Below are positions 17,651 through 25,601 of a stretch of 64,000 bases of DNA, in pieces. The first letter of the stretch is position 1. Each line of letters opens with the position of its first letter. This DNA is from Leadbetterella sp035299025 (GTDB lineage Bacteria; Bacteroidota; Bacteroidia; Cytophagales; Spirosomataceae). Made by a program: the position numbers and the translations under genes. The DNA lies in assembly GCA_035299025.1 (NCBI GenBank), contig DATGXK010000001.1, positions 1 through 64,000 on the forward strand, written 5' to 3'. The notes beneath the pieces are model-generated. The model was given only the letters and a program-made list of their open reading frames with translations, was not told where the DNA came from and made no database searches.

Positions 17651-18133
17651 ATGAAATACTTTTTATTAGGCATCGGCATACTTTTGACAAACCTAACTTT
17701 CGGACAAGTTAAGTCAGAAAAAGACGCAACAAATACTAACCCCAATTACGACAAAGTATTGGCCGAGAAATTGGGCGGAGACGACTATGGAATGAAAAGT
17801 TATTTCTTTGTAATACTAAAAACTGGTACTAATAAGACGGAGGATAAAAACCTAATAAGCGAAAGTTTTAGAGGACACATGGACAACATTAATCGATTGG
17901 TCAAAGAAAACAAATTAATCGTAGCCGGACCATTTGGGAAAAATGACAAAAATTACAGAGGACTATTCATTTTGAATAACATCAAGACACTGGAAGAAGC
18001 AAAAGATTTGCTGCAAACCGACCCCGCAATAAAAGTTGGTCTGTTGGACTTCGACATTTTTACTTGGTATGGTTCTGCTGCACTTCCAGAGTATTTACCA
18101 TTTTCCGAAAAAATCTGGAAATCAAATCCTTAG
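17651..18133 (+). CDS. Secreted YciI-like domain protein
   Basis: 160 residues from the ATG at 17651 (a TTG nine bases earlier is in frame but would only lengthen the signal peptide). A signal peptide ends at about residue 19 (LTNLTFGQ), so this is a periplasmic or surface form. The rest is a dimeric alpha/beta-barrel YCII-type domain: KSYFFVILKTG, then GHMDNINRLVKENKLIVAGPFG and RGLFILN. YciI proteins are usually cytosolic and of unclear enzymatic role. The gene is alone between attC-like sites A and B, as a single-gene cassette would be. Confidence 0.7.
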   Translation: MKYFLLGIGILLTNLTFGQVKSEKDATNTNPNYDKVLAEKLGGDDYGMKSYFFVILKTGTNKTEDKNLISESFRGHMDNINRLVKENKLIVAGPFGKNDKNYRGLFILNNIKTLEEAKDLLQTDPAIKVGLLDFDIFTWYGSAALPEYLPFSEKIWKSNP

Positions 18134-18179
18134 TGAATAAAAACAAAGTTCACTTTGGAACAAATAAACGAAGTCCATC

Positions 18180-18335
18180 AGAAAAACGCCCTATAACACG
18201 AGTTTTCATCAGGCGGGGCGAGGTGCAAACGTTGAGCTTTGTACTTCTATTCAAGTGTAGTGCTGGTTAACAGTTTTATACTCTGTACCCCCCCCCGAAC
18301 GCTAAGCACGAAAACTTCAGGTACAATTTTAGAGC
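18180..18335 (+). repeat. attC-like imperfect palindrome (site B)
   Basis: Starts with the same 19 bases as site A, 711 bases further on (18180-18198). AGTTTTC (18201-18207) pairs with GAAAACT (18310-18316). The inner part aligns with site A around GTGCAAA, TTGAGCT, CTAT-CAA, GTGC and GGTT-ACAGT. A run of nine C (18288-18296) lies near the right arm. The right end (ATTTTAGAGCAA) resembles that of site A (ATTTTAGAACAA). The Fur-family stop codon lies seven bases beyond. Confidence 0.6.
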
Positions 18336-18341
18336 AAGACT

Positions 18342-18722
18342 CTACAACGAACAATCTTTACAAATACCGACAAGAACACAGTTCATTTGTTGGACAACAT
18401 ATTTTTCAGGAACGGAAAACTCCACAAGTGAAGGAAGACACTCAATAGTTTCACATTTTGTACAGCGAAAATGAAAATGATTGCCAGAAACAGGCATATC
18501 ATCACATTTCACGCATACAGCAAAATACTGTTTTCCATCATCGGCAACAATTTTATGGACAATCTCATCTTCACAAAAACGATTTAATATTCTGTAAATA
18601 GTAGCCCTATCAGCATTAACTTCCATTTGCTTAACAATGGCATCTTGGCTCATTGCTCTTCTTTTGCTTGTCAAGACAGACAAAACAGCCTCTTGTGTTG
18701 CGGTATTCCTACGTTTCATCAT
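18342..18722 (-). CDS. Fur-family metal-dependent repressor
   Basis: 126 residues, a usual Fur length. The N-terminal winged helix (about 5-65) includes RATIYRILNRFCED, the recognition helix. The metal-binding half has CVKC (70-73), HFHFRCTKC (82-90) and CKDC (121-124); the last two pairs form the structural Cys4 zinc site. The sensory His set is reduced compared with iron-sensing Fur, so Zur- or PerR-like sensing is equally possible. Divergent from the flavoprotein operon across 109 bases holding a repeated TTGC/GCA motif, so it probably controls that operon and itself. It starts at two adjacent ATG codons. Confidence 0.85.
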   Translation of the reverse strand: MMKRRNTATQEAVLSVLTSKRRAMSQDAIVKQMEVNADRATIYRILNRFCEDEIVHKIVADDGKQYFAVCVKCDDMPVSGNHFHFRCTKCETIECLPSLVEFSVPEKYVVQQMNCVLVGICKDCSL

Positions 18723-18747
18723 TTTACAAAGTTAGTCAAAAAATATT

Positions 18748-18789
18748 ATTGCGACAAAGATGCAATAAGTTATTGCAACAAAGTCGCAT
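18748..18789. promoter_or_regulatory. Candidate Fur-family operator between divergent genes
   Basis: Two direct repeats, ATTGCGACAAAGATGCA (18748-18764) and ATTGCAACAAAGTCGCA (18773-18789), match at 14 of 17 positions and start 25 bases apart. Each is itself partly palindromic (TTGC...GCA). The junction forms a perfect palindrome TGCAATAA-G-TTATTGCA (18761-18777). Two operators placed one on each side of the palindrome would let the Fur-like protein repress both directions. Confidence 0.5.
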
Positions 18790-18831
18790 TAATTGAAAAT
18801 ATTCCTATCTTTGCCGAACAAATTGTAAAAA

Positions 18832-19836
18832 GTGACTTCACGACGAAAATTTATACAACAAAGTGGTTTGGCATTAACTGCCTTGGCTTTGCCATTTCCG
18901 TTGAAAGCATTTTCAAAATCTAACAAAATGACAGACAATAAAAATTTTGACGTAATCATAATTGGTGGCAGTTATGCAGGACTTTCTTCGGCAATGGCAT
19001 TAGGACGTTCATTGCGAAACGTGTTAATCATTGACAACGGAAAACCTTGCAATATTCAAACACCACATTCACACAACTTTTTAACCCAAGACGGGAAAAC
19101 ACCAAAAGAAATTTCTACGAGTGCTAAAAAACAAGTTGAAAAATACGAAACCATTAAACTCTATAACGGACTTGCTACAAGTGGAGTAAAAACAGAAAAA
19201 GGTTTTGAAATAACGACACACACTAATGACAAATTTACTGCAAAGAAATTAATTTTTGCAACAGGTATTAAAGACACAATGCCTGACATAAAGGGTTTTG
19301 CAGAATGTTGGGGAATTTCAATTATTCATTGTCCTTTCTGCCACGGTTACGAACATCGCTACCAAAATACAGGCATTATAGCAAATGGACAAAAAGCGTT
19401 TCACCTTGCGTCAATGGTTAATAATCTCACAAAAAGCGTAACGATTTTAACCAACGGAAAAGCAGATTTTACCACCGAACAAATCGAGAAACTTCACAAG
19501 CACAACATTAAAATTATAGAAACAAAAATTTCTGAAATTGAACACAAAAATGGGAAACTGAAAAATTTAATTTTCAAAGACGGAAATAAAATCTCATATG
19601 ATGTCGCTTATGCTGTAGTTCCTTTCATACAGCACTCTGACATTCCTGTTTCGTTGGGTTGCGAACTTACCGAACAAGGTTACTTAAAAGTTGATTTTAT
19701 GCAAAAAACTTCTGTGCCTAACATTTACGCTTGTGGCGATAATTCAATTATGATGCGTTCCGTTGCAAATGCTGTTTCAAGTGGAAACATAGCCGGTGCA
19801 GTAGCAAATGGAGAATTAGTACACGAACAATTTTAA
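18832..19836 (+). CDS. Thioredoxin-reductase-like flavoprotein with Tat-type leader
   Basis: 334 residues from a GTG at 18832. The first 30 residues read as a twin-arginine signal (TSRRKFIQQSGLALTALALP), so the enzyme may be exported folded with FAD; a cytosolic form could start at the ATG at 18928 (MTDNKNFDV). FAD-binding IIGGSYAG is at 43-50 and the redox pair CPFC at 167-170. Where thioredoxin reductases have the NADPH motif GxGxxA, this protein has IIANGQKAFH, so NADPH binding is doubtful. The C-terminal FAD strand reads IYACGDNS. First gene of an operon with an HMA-like protein and a methyltransferase; probably under the Fur-like repressor. Confidence 0.75.
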   Translation: MTSRRKFIQQSGLALTALALPFPLKAFSKSNKMTDNKNFDVIIIGGSYAGLSSAMALGRSLRNVLIIDNGKPCNIQTPHSHNFLTQDGKTPKEISTSAKKQVEKYETIKLYNGLATSGVKTEKGFEITTHTNDKFTAKKLIFATGIKDTMPDIKGFAECWGISIIHCPFCHGYEHRYQNTGIIANGQKAFHLASMVNNLTKSVTILTNGKADFTTEQIEKLHKHNIKIIETKISEIEHKNGKLKNLIFKDGNKISYDVAYAVVPFIQHSDIPVSLGCELTEQGYLKVDFMQKTSVPNIYACGDNSIMMRSVANAVSSGNIAGAVANGELVHEQF

Positions 19837-19839
19837 ATT

Positions 19840-20100
19840 ATGGTAGAAGTTTTTATCACAGATATTCAGAACAATATTCAATCAGACATCATTTTGGACA
19901 ATATTCAAAAAGATAAAACTGACTTGAAAATAACCTTTGACCTGAACAAAACAGACTTATCTTTTCCGTGCGGACACACTATTTTAAGAATTGAAGGCAA
20001 TAAAATAAATGCAGATAAAATTATGGTTTCTGTTAGAAAACAAGGTTTTAATTGTGAAATTTTGGAAGACAAAACTTGCACCCAAACACAAGAGTTATGA
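19840..20100 (+). CDS. Small HMA-like (ferredoxin-fold) protein
   Basis: 86 residues. The predicted order is strand (MVEVFITDI), helix (IQSDIILDNIQ), strand (LKITFDLN), strand (TILRIEG), helix (ADKIMVSVRKQG), strand (NCEILED), the layout of heavy-metal-associated domains. The usual N-terminal CxxC metal site is missing; cysteines occur instead in FPCGHT, FNCEI and KTCTQ. It sits three bases after the flavoprotein stop and overlaps the methyltransferase start (ATGA). A metal-related role fits the Fur-family neighbour but is inference. Confidence 0.55.
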   Translation: MVEVFITDIQNNIQSDIILDNIQKDKTDLKITFDLNKTDLSFPCGHTILRIEGNKINADKIMVSVRKQGFNCEILEDKTCTQTQEL

Positions 20101-20711
20101 CAGAATTTTGGGAAGAAGCATTTAAAGAAAAAAAAGAAATGTGGGGTTTAAATCCTGCAAAATCAACTGTATTGACCAATGACTTTTTTGTTGAGCAAAA
20201 AGTGAAAAGTGTTTTAATTCCAGGTATTGGATACGGACGAAATGCACAGATTTTCAGAGATAGCGGAATGACAGTAACAGGAATTGAAATTTCAGAAACT
20301 GCCATTGAATTAAGTAAAAAACATTTTGGAAACGAAATGAAGATATATCACGGTTCTATAACTGATATACCGTTTGACAATAACTTGTATGACGGAATTT
20401 ATTGCTACGGCTTAATTTACCTGTTAGACAAACACGAAAGAGTAAAGCTAATTCAAGACTGTTACAACCAACTCACGGAAAACGGTTTTATGGTTTTTAC
20501 AGCAATTACGAAGCAAGCCGTAACTTATGGACAAGGAACAGAGTTGAGCAAAGACAGATTTGAAATGTTTGGTGGAGTAAAAATATTCTTTTACGACAGC
20601 GAAACAATATCCGAAGAATTTGGTGAAGCAGGACTTTTTGAAGTAACAGAAGTGATAGAAAATTATCCTTTTTACCTCATAAAGTGCAAAAAGAATACGA
20701 CTGGGAATTGA
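20097..20711 (+). CDS. Class I SAM-dependent methyltransferase
   Basis: 204 residues from the ATG that overlaps the previous stop. Motif I is IPGIGYGRNAQIF (about 44-56), followed by acidic VTGIEIS (motif II) and LYDGIYCYGLIYLL (motif IV), a UbiE/TehB-like cytosolic fold. TehB- and thiopurine-type relatives detoxify metalloids or thiols by methylation, which would suit an operon with a redox flavoprotein and an HMA-like protein under a Fur-family repressor. The substrate is not readable from sequence. The gene ends 28 bases before attC-like site C. Confidence 0.75.
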   Translation: MTEFWEEAFKEKKEMWGLNPAKSTVLTNDFFVEQKVKSVLIPGIGYGRNAQIFRDSGMTVTGIEISETAIELSKKHFGNEMKIYHGSITDIPFDNNLYDGIYCYGLIYLLDKHERVKLIQDCYNQLTENGFMVFTAITKQAVTYGQGTELSKDRFEMFGGVKIFFYDSETISEEFGEAGLFEVTEVIENYPFYLIKCKKNTTGN

Positions 20712-20738
20712 CGACAATAAAAAAAATGCACCGAACGG

Positions 20739-20853
20739 GGTTTGGCAAAAGTAGGGCTTTTGTACTAAATTCGAGCATCAGGAATTCTATTGAACTTGAG
20801 TGCTGAATTGACCATTTGTGCTTCGATTTCCCTACCTTCTCAAAGCCGAAACC
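20739..20853 (+). repeat. attC-like imperfect palindrome (site C)
   Basis: GGTTTGGCAAAAGTAGGG (20739-20756) pairs, with bulges, with the segment 20830-20853 (starts CCCTACC, ends GCCGAAACC). The inner part aligns with site B: TTCGAGC, TTCTATT-AA, AGTGCTG and TTGACC occur in the same order and spacing. The outer GCCCTATAAC box is not conserved here, so it is the most diverged copy. Confidence 0.5.
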
Positions 20854-21116
20854 ATTACCACAGCTAATTAATCGCAAACCTTGAAGACACTTCAGCCCAC
20901 TTATGATATTTCACCCAATACTATTGGCCAATAAGTTCGTATTTCAAATCCATGGCTTATTTCATGGTCAATGAATTAATTTTCAGCCTATTTTTATGGA
21001 ATAGTATGGTGCGGACTATGGGATACATTTTCATGCGATTATTCAATTTTTCCCAGCGGCTGCAAAAGAGTATAAAATTGAGGTGGCAATAGACAATTTT
21101 TGTAGAATAATTATAA
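20854..21116. other. Intergenic stretch, possibly a gene remnant
   Basis: About 260 bases between site C and the terminator of the large secreted-protein gene. A 50-codon plus frame starting with ATG near 20951 and a second frame reading YGADYGIHFHAIIQFF overlap without matching any family I know. They may be a decayed gene end at the right edge of the mobile block. Confidence 0.3.
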
Positions 21117-21151
21117 AACCAAGCACCACTATTACTCCGAGGTGCTTGGTT
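21117..21151 (-). terminator. Rho-independent terminator after the large secreted protein
   Basis: AACCAAGCACC (21117-21127) and GGTGCTTGGTT (21141-21151) form a perfect 11-base stem with a 13-base loop. On the minus strand it is followed by TTATAATTATT, a fair T-rich tail, about 75 bases past the stop of the 1282-residue gene. Confidence 0.75.
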
Positions 21152-21225
21152 CTTTTGAAGAAACTAAAAACGCAAAAACTAGTTTAATTTATTTTTTCGT
21201 GGCTACAAAATCCAAAAAAGGAAAA

Positions 21226-24200
21226 TTACGGGCAGGCCTGAATACTCTCAATTTTACTTTCGAATACTGAGCCAGAACCAACGGAGAATCCTGGATTAAG
21301 TTGTACAAAGTTAGACGCCAGATATTTGATATTGGCCGGGGCGTTTATCACGTTACCGGCATTGATATTTTGAGCGGCCAAGAAACTTTGCGTTCCAGTA
21401 ACTGTTGACGTGAGCGTCAGCGTGTTTTGTATATTTCCTACCACCACTTGAGCAGTGGCCACCCTTGTACTTGGCGTACAAGAGCCAGACTCGCAGGCGG
21501 CATAGTAAGTTGTGCTGGTAGTTGGATTCTGTACCAAAGGGCTACCAGAACCTAACAAAGTTCCGCCAGAAGAAGCATTATACCATTTTACAGTCCCTGA
21601 GGCACATGTGGCTGATAAAGAAACACTTCCATTTGGGCATACTAAGTTTTTATTTGCCAAAACACCTGTTGGACTAGTTGGTGCAGTCTCGAAAGTAGCC
21701 GTTACAGCAACTCTATCAGTAAAACATACACTCAAAAAATTATTGGTACATTCGGCATAGTAAGTGGTCGTGCTACTAACCGATTGTATAAAAGAACTTG
21801 CGGTACTAACAGAGGATCCACCTGTTGGGGTAGTATACCAGTTGATACTTCCATTGCTACAAGTTGCAGAAAAAGTAACATTACTAGGCGTACAAATGGC
21901 ATTTGGACTGGCAACGGCATTGTTTGGAACTGGCGTATAGACAAATGATTCTCCTGGGACACGATTACTTTCGCATGTTCCATTTGAACAACTTGGGTAA
22001 TAACGATTAAATCCTGGAGTAGGACTAATAGGTGTGTTTACAAACGGACTTCCTGTACCTACCAATGAGCCACCAGTTGAGGCATCGTACCATCTGACAG
22101 TTCCAACTGCACAAGTAGCTGTAAATGTAATAGCGGGTATGGTATTGCCACAAATATTTCTTATGCTTGTAGTTATACCAGTAGGTGTACTCAAAACAAT
22201 TATCTGTGGTACATTTACAGGATTGCTCAAACAAGTTCCATTTTTACATCTGACCGAATATGTTGTATTTGTGGTAACGGTAGGTGTAAATGGTGTAGTT
22301 GTAGAAAGGGCTGACGCTCCATTGTACCATTCAGGAATACCCGTTGTACATGACGCATTCAAGGAGACCATCGTATTTGGACAAATAGCTGTGTTACTTA
22401 CCGTTACGTTGGTTGGGTCGGTAGGTAGATTAACCGTAATATTTCCAGTGCCTATTCTGTTTATGCTCACACAAGTTGAGCTAGACTCACAAGCCGCATA
22501 GTAAGTAACAGAAGATACCAAAGGACTTACTGAGAAACTTGTGCCGGTACCAAGGCTCGCCCCACCGCTGGATTCAGCATACCATGTAACCGTACCCACA
22601 GAACACGTAGCAGATAATGTTATGGATTGGCCACAAACAATGGTGTTACTACTTGCTGCTGCGTCAATAGGATCTGGTGGAACCACCGAGACACCTTGGA
22701 ATTCGTAGGCTCCGATATCTACGGCCCCACTGTTAAAAGGTCGAACGTTTCCGATTATATCGGCAAGTAATAAACCCCCAGTGGCTGGAATAACGTTGCT
22801 ACCAGTATTCAGGGCAGGCGAGCAATTGGTCAAGGCTAGGCCATCATCACTGGTGAAATAACTTCCATCTGCTCCTACTGGCGACGGAAGGTTCAGAAAA
22901 TTGGGGTTGAGATCTATGTTTCCACCACCGTCTGTTCCGTAGCCATTATTCCAAACTCCAGCATTTTTTGAATTCTGCAGAAGTGAATTTGAACTTGAAA
23001 TTATACCAGGAGAACTAATCAAGACACTTCCACCAGCATATGGAGTCGAATTATAAACAATTACGTTGTGCAATTTATTTGTACCGCCTGTTATTCCTAT
23101 GGACTTTCCAGAAATGGAACCATAATTATTTACAAAGGTGGAATTCACTACCACAATTTGGCCAGAATTGGCCATGTTATTGGAAACCACAAAAGCCGCC
23201 CCGTTTGAAGTTGCACTGTTATTAAACATTGCCACATTGTTCAAATAGGAATTTCCTCTATGCATAAAGATCCCACCGGTAATTTGAGCACTGTTTCCCG
23301 TAAAAATGGAGTTGAATACCTTTACAGTATCCGTATAGATTGAATTATTGTGATATAATGCTCCATAAGTACCTCCGTTGCCCGCAAAAACACTATTCTT
23401 AATGGTTGGGTAAGAGGATGAAAGGTGTATAGCAGAACCAAAATAAGGAAAAATGGTAGAACCATTTATAGTTTGCCCTGGAGGAGTTCCTGTGGTGGAA
23501 CTACCAGCAGCGGCTGTCAATATCAATCCATCCACCACGGTGGACTTATCGCAGTTAACCAAAACCAGCAATTGATAAGTATTGGTACCTACCCTGTCCG
23601 AACTCAATTCGGCTATGTTGTTACCATCTATGTTGACGTCATTGTTGTCAATATCTCCAGATAGGATTGTTTTATTGGCAGAAACCACCCTTTGCGAAAT
23701 GGAAGTCTCTGTACCAGCAAAACCTCCATACAGTTTAACACCACTTTTAAGCCAAAAAACTTTATTCTGAACATTTGAAGGCGAGGCATTTCCCGCTCCA
23801 TCTTTTTGAGGTTTATAAACCCCAGCCGCTACCCAAACTTCATCGTTAGCACCAGAGGCATTAAGCATGGCTTGCAAATCAGCAGAGGCATTTGTCCATG
23901 AAGAACCATCGCCCGTACCGGTAGCAATTGGTTTTACATATCTTCTAATAATCACTTTTGTAAAATTAAATGGCACAATATAGTTGCAGGTAATCTGTGT
24001 CATTTTGGCATATAGTGGATACGTTCCTTCAGCATAGCTCGATAAAATATCAAATCTATTGGTTCCAGCCGTGTAAGTACCAGCCGAAACCGTGGCAGCA
24101 GCATCGCTAAAAACACCAATATTGGTGGTATTTCCTGCCAAGGTTGAGATGGTAAACACCCCAGTTGGACTATTCGTATCAAAAACCAACGCCCGTCGAT

Positions 24201-25074
24201 TATTGATTGCGTTACCGGAGGTAGTTCCATATTTGACCACACCGTTGTTTGTAAATCCATTGCCTGTATTCAGATTTCCAGTAACTACAAATGAACCCGG
24301 ATTGGTAATCACTGATTGATTATTCATGCTCAAATTGCCGTTGATGGTAATACTGCCACAATTTGAGGTTTGAAAAAGACCATCTAATCCTGTATGTTCT
24401 ACGTTACCGTTTACGGTTAATTTCCCTGCTACTTGTACTTTACCAGGGTTCAGAAAAGCTCCTCTTGTAGTGCCAGTGATATTCATGACCGAACCATCAC
24501 GCATATCTATAAAAGCAGTGGTACTGGTAAATCTCAAACCGTCTGTGCCACTTATTGTGGTATTACTACCTGAGTAGCAGGTAATTTCACTAGGGGCAGC
24601 ACCAGAAATACTAATTCCGTAAGTATTTCCTCCAATTAATTCTAATGTTCCGTACTGATAAAAGTTACCGTTTGTCATTCTTAAAGCCCCCTCATTACCA
24701 GGTTGACTCGCTCTAGTATTTGTAGCTGTTATTGTTCCGTTATTTGTGATAGACCCTTGACTGATATTTATAGGGTTTCCAACATTAGATAGAGTCAGAC
24801 TACCTGTGGATTGAACCGTTAGCGGACAACCTCCATTAGAAATATCGATAGATTTTGCAAAGGCCGCAGAGCTGATAATTGGGTCGTTGGTTGTATTGCT
24901 ATTGAGCAAAACCGCATCAGTAGCGGTAGGTACTCCCGAAGGACTCCAATTATTTGGCTCATGCCAACTTGTAAGATTGCCAACAGTACCCCCAATCCAA
25001 GTCTTGGTTTGGGCCATCGATGCGTGGCCAAGACCAATAAAAACAATAAGCAGTAAGTAGAAGTTTTTTTTCAT
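21226..25074 (-). CDS. Large secreted beta-helix and Ig-like repeat protein
   Basis: 1282 residues from the ATG at 25074 (signal peptide ends at about residue 21, GHASMAQ); an ATG at 25098, directly after the LytTR stop codon, is in frame and could also be used through coupling. Residues about 25-370 are beta-strand repeats; about 385-830 form a right-handed beta-helix of the polymorphic outer-membrane/choice-of-anchor type (GDGSSWTNASADLQAML, NKTILSGDIDNND, GAVDIGAYEFQG). Five or six Ig-like repeats follow, each with ATC...VTWYAESSGG and YYAACES. The end LNPGFSVGSGSVFESKIES matches the small protein at 117-890. Probably a surface adhesin or carbohydrate-binding protein; transcribed with the LytTR regulator. 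Confidence 0.8.
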   Translation of the reverse strand: MKKNFYLLLIVFIGLGHASMAQTKTWIGGTVGNLTSWHEPNNWSPSGVPTATDAVLLNSNTTNDPIISSAAFAKSIDISNGGCPLTVQSTGSLTLSNVGNPINISQGSITNNGTITATNTRASQPGNEGALRMTNGNFYQYGTLELIGGNTYGISISGAAPSEITCYSGSNTTISGTDGLRFTSTTAFIDMRDGSVMNITGTTRGAFLNPGKVQVAGKLTVNGNVEHTGLDGLFQTSNCGSITINGNLSMNNQSVITNPGSFVVTGNLNTGNGFTNNGVVKYGTTSGNAINNRRALVFDTNSPTGVFTISTLAGNTTNIGVFSDAAATVSAGTYTAGTNRFDILSSYAEGTYPLYAKMTQITCNYIVPFNFTKVIIRRYVKPIATGTGDGSSWTNASADLQAMLNASGANDEVWVAAGVYKPQKDGAGNASPSNVQNKVFWLKSGVKLYGGFAGTETSISQRVVSANKTILSGDIDNNDVNIDGNNIAELSSDRVGTNTYQLLVLVNCDKSTVVDGLILTAAAGSSTTGTPPGQTINGSTIFPYFGSAIHLSSSYPTIKNSVFAGNGGTYGALYHNNSIYTDTVKVFNSIFTGNSAQITGGIFMHRGNSYLNNVAMFNNSATSNGAAFVVSNNMANSGQIVVVNSTFVNNYGSISGKSIGITGGTNKLHNVIVYNSTPYAGGSVLISSPGIISSSNSLLQNSKNAGVWNNGYGTDGGGNIDLNPNFLNLPSPVGADGSYFTSDDGLALTNCSPALNTGSNVIPATGGLLLADIIGNVRPFNSGAVDIGAYEFQGVSVVPPDPIDAAASSNTIVCGQSITLSATCSVGTVTWYAESSGGASLGTGTSFSVSPLVSSVTYYAACESSSTCVSINRIGTGNITVNLPTDPTNVTVSNTAICPNTMVSLNASCTTGIPEWYNGASALSTTTPFTPTVTTNTTYSVRCKNGTCLSNPVNVPQIIVLSTPTGITTSIRNICGNTIPAITFTATCAVGTVRWYDASTGGSLVGTGSPFVNTPISPTPGFNRYYPSCSNGTCESNRVPGESFVYTPVPNNAVASPNAICTPSNVTFSATCSNGSINWYTTPTGGSSVSTASSFIQSVSSTTTYYAECTNNFLSVCFTDRVAVTATFETAPTSPTGVLANKNLVCPNGSVSLSATCASGTVKWYNASSGGTLLGSGSPLVQNPTTSTTYYAACESGSCTPSTRVATAQVVVGNIQNTLTLTSTVTGTQSFLAAQNINAGNVINAPANIKYLASNFVQLNPGFSVGSGSVFESKIESIQACP

Positions 25075-25098
25075 AGTTTCAATAAAATAAATGGGCAT

Positions 25099-25401
25099 TT
25101 AAATAGCTTTCAAAATCCTTTTTTGTCTTCTTCTTGATATTTTAACAATTTCATTATTCTGTAAGACGAGAGCTTCTTCAGTAGTTCGTTTTATAAATCG
25201 GGCATTGACCAAATGAGAGCGATTTGGGCGACAAAAAGCAAAGGGCTTAAGACGTGACTCGAGGATTCCGAGCGAGGTAGAGGACAGTATCCGTGAGCCG
25301 TCGTTCAGATAAATGTGGGTGTAGTTAATTTCGGCTTTCAAGAAGTCAACCTTTTCGGGATCTAATTCTTTTCGACTTCCAAAGGAGACCAGTTTTTTCA
25401 T
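25099..25401 (-). CDS. LytTR-domain DNA-binding regulator
   Basis: 100 residues from the ATG at 25401; a longer TTG start at 25428 falls on the predicted -7 element. The protein is a stand-alone LytTR DNA-binding domain: FLKAEINYTHIYLNDGSRIL, LGILESRLKPFAFCRPNRSHLVN and a basic end (ISRRRQKRILKAI). No receiver domain or membrane segment, so the signal input is not obvious. Its TAA is followed at once by an in-frame ATG of the large secreted protein gene, which it probably regulates and is co-transcribed with. Confidence 0.85.
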   Translation of the reverse strand: MKKLVSFGSRKELDPEKVDFLKAEINYTHIYLNDGSRILSSTSLGILESRLKPFAFCRPNRSHLVNARFIKRTTEEALVLQNNEIVKISRRRQKRILKAI

Positions 25402-25425
25402 GAGTTTCAGGCGATTAAGTTTTAC

Positions 25426-25433
25426 CAAAATTA
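25426..25433 (-). promoter_or_regulatory. -7 element before the LytTR gene
   Basis: Minus-strand TAATTTTG matches TAnnTTTG, about 25 bases ahead of the ATG at 25401. No clear -33 TTTG at the expected distance; the gene may need an activator, possibly itself. Confidence 0.35.
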
Positions 25434-25570
25434 ATAAATCTCAAACCCAGACCTTTAACTCATTTCTTACATTCTTTAGCTCATTTTTTACAATTATGCA
25501 ATTTTTTGGTTGTTTTGAGAACTGATTGATTCCTCAGAAATACAAAAATGTAAGTTCAAGGAAAATTGCC

Positions 25571-25578
25571 TAATTTTG
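25571..25578 (+). promoter_or_regulatory. -7 element before the pseudouridine synthase gene
   Basis: TAATTTTG, a full TAnnTTTG match, lies 24 bases before the ATG at 25602. No good -33 element. Confidence 0.35.
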
Positions 25579-25601
25579 AATTTGATTGAAAAAAAACGTT
25601 A

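Noticed and set aside
20951..21100. Possible transposase remnant right of site C
   Set aside because: Short frames without a recognised transposase motif or terminal inverted repeats; kept only as an unspecified possible remnant.
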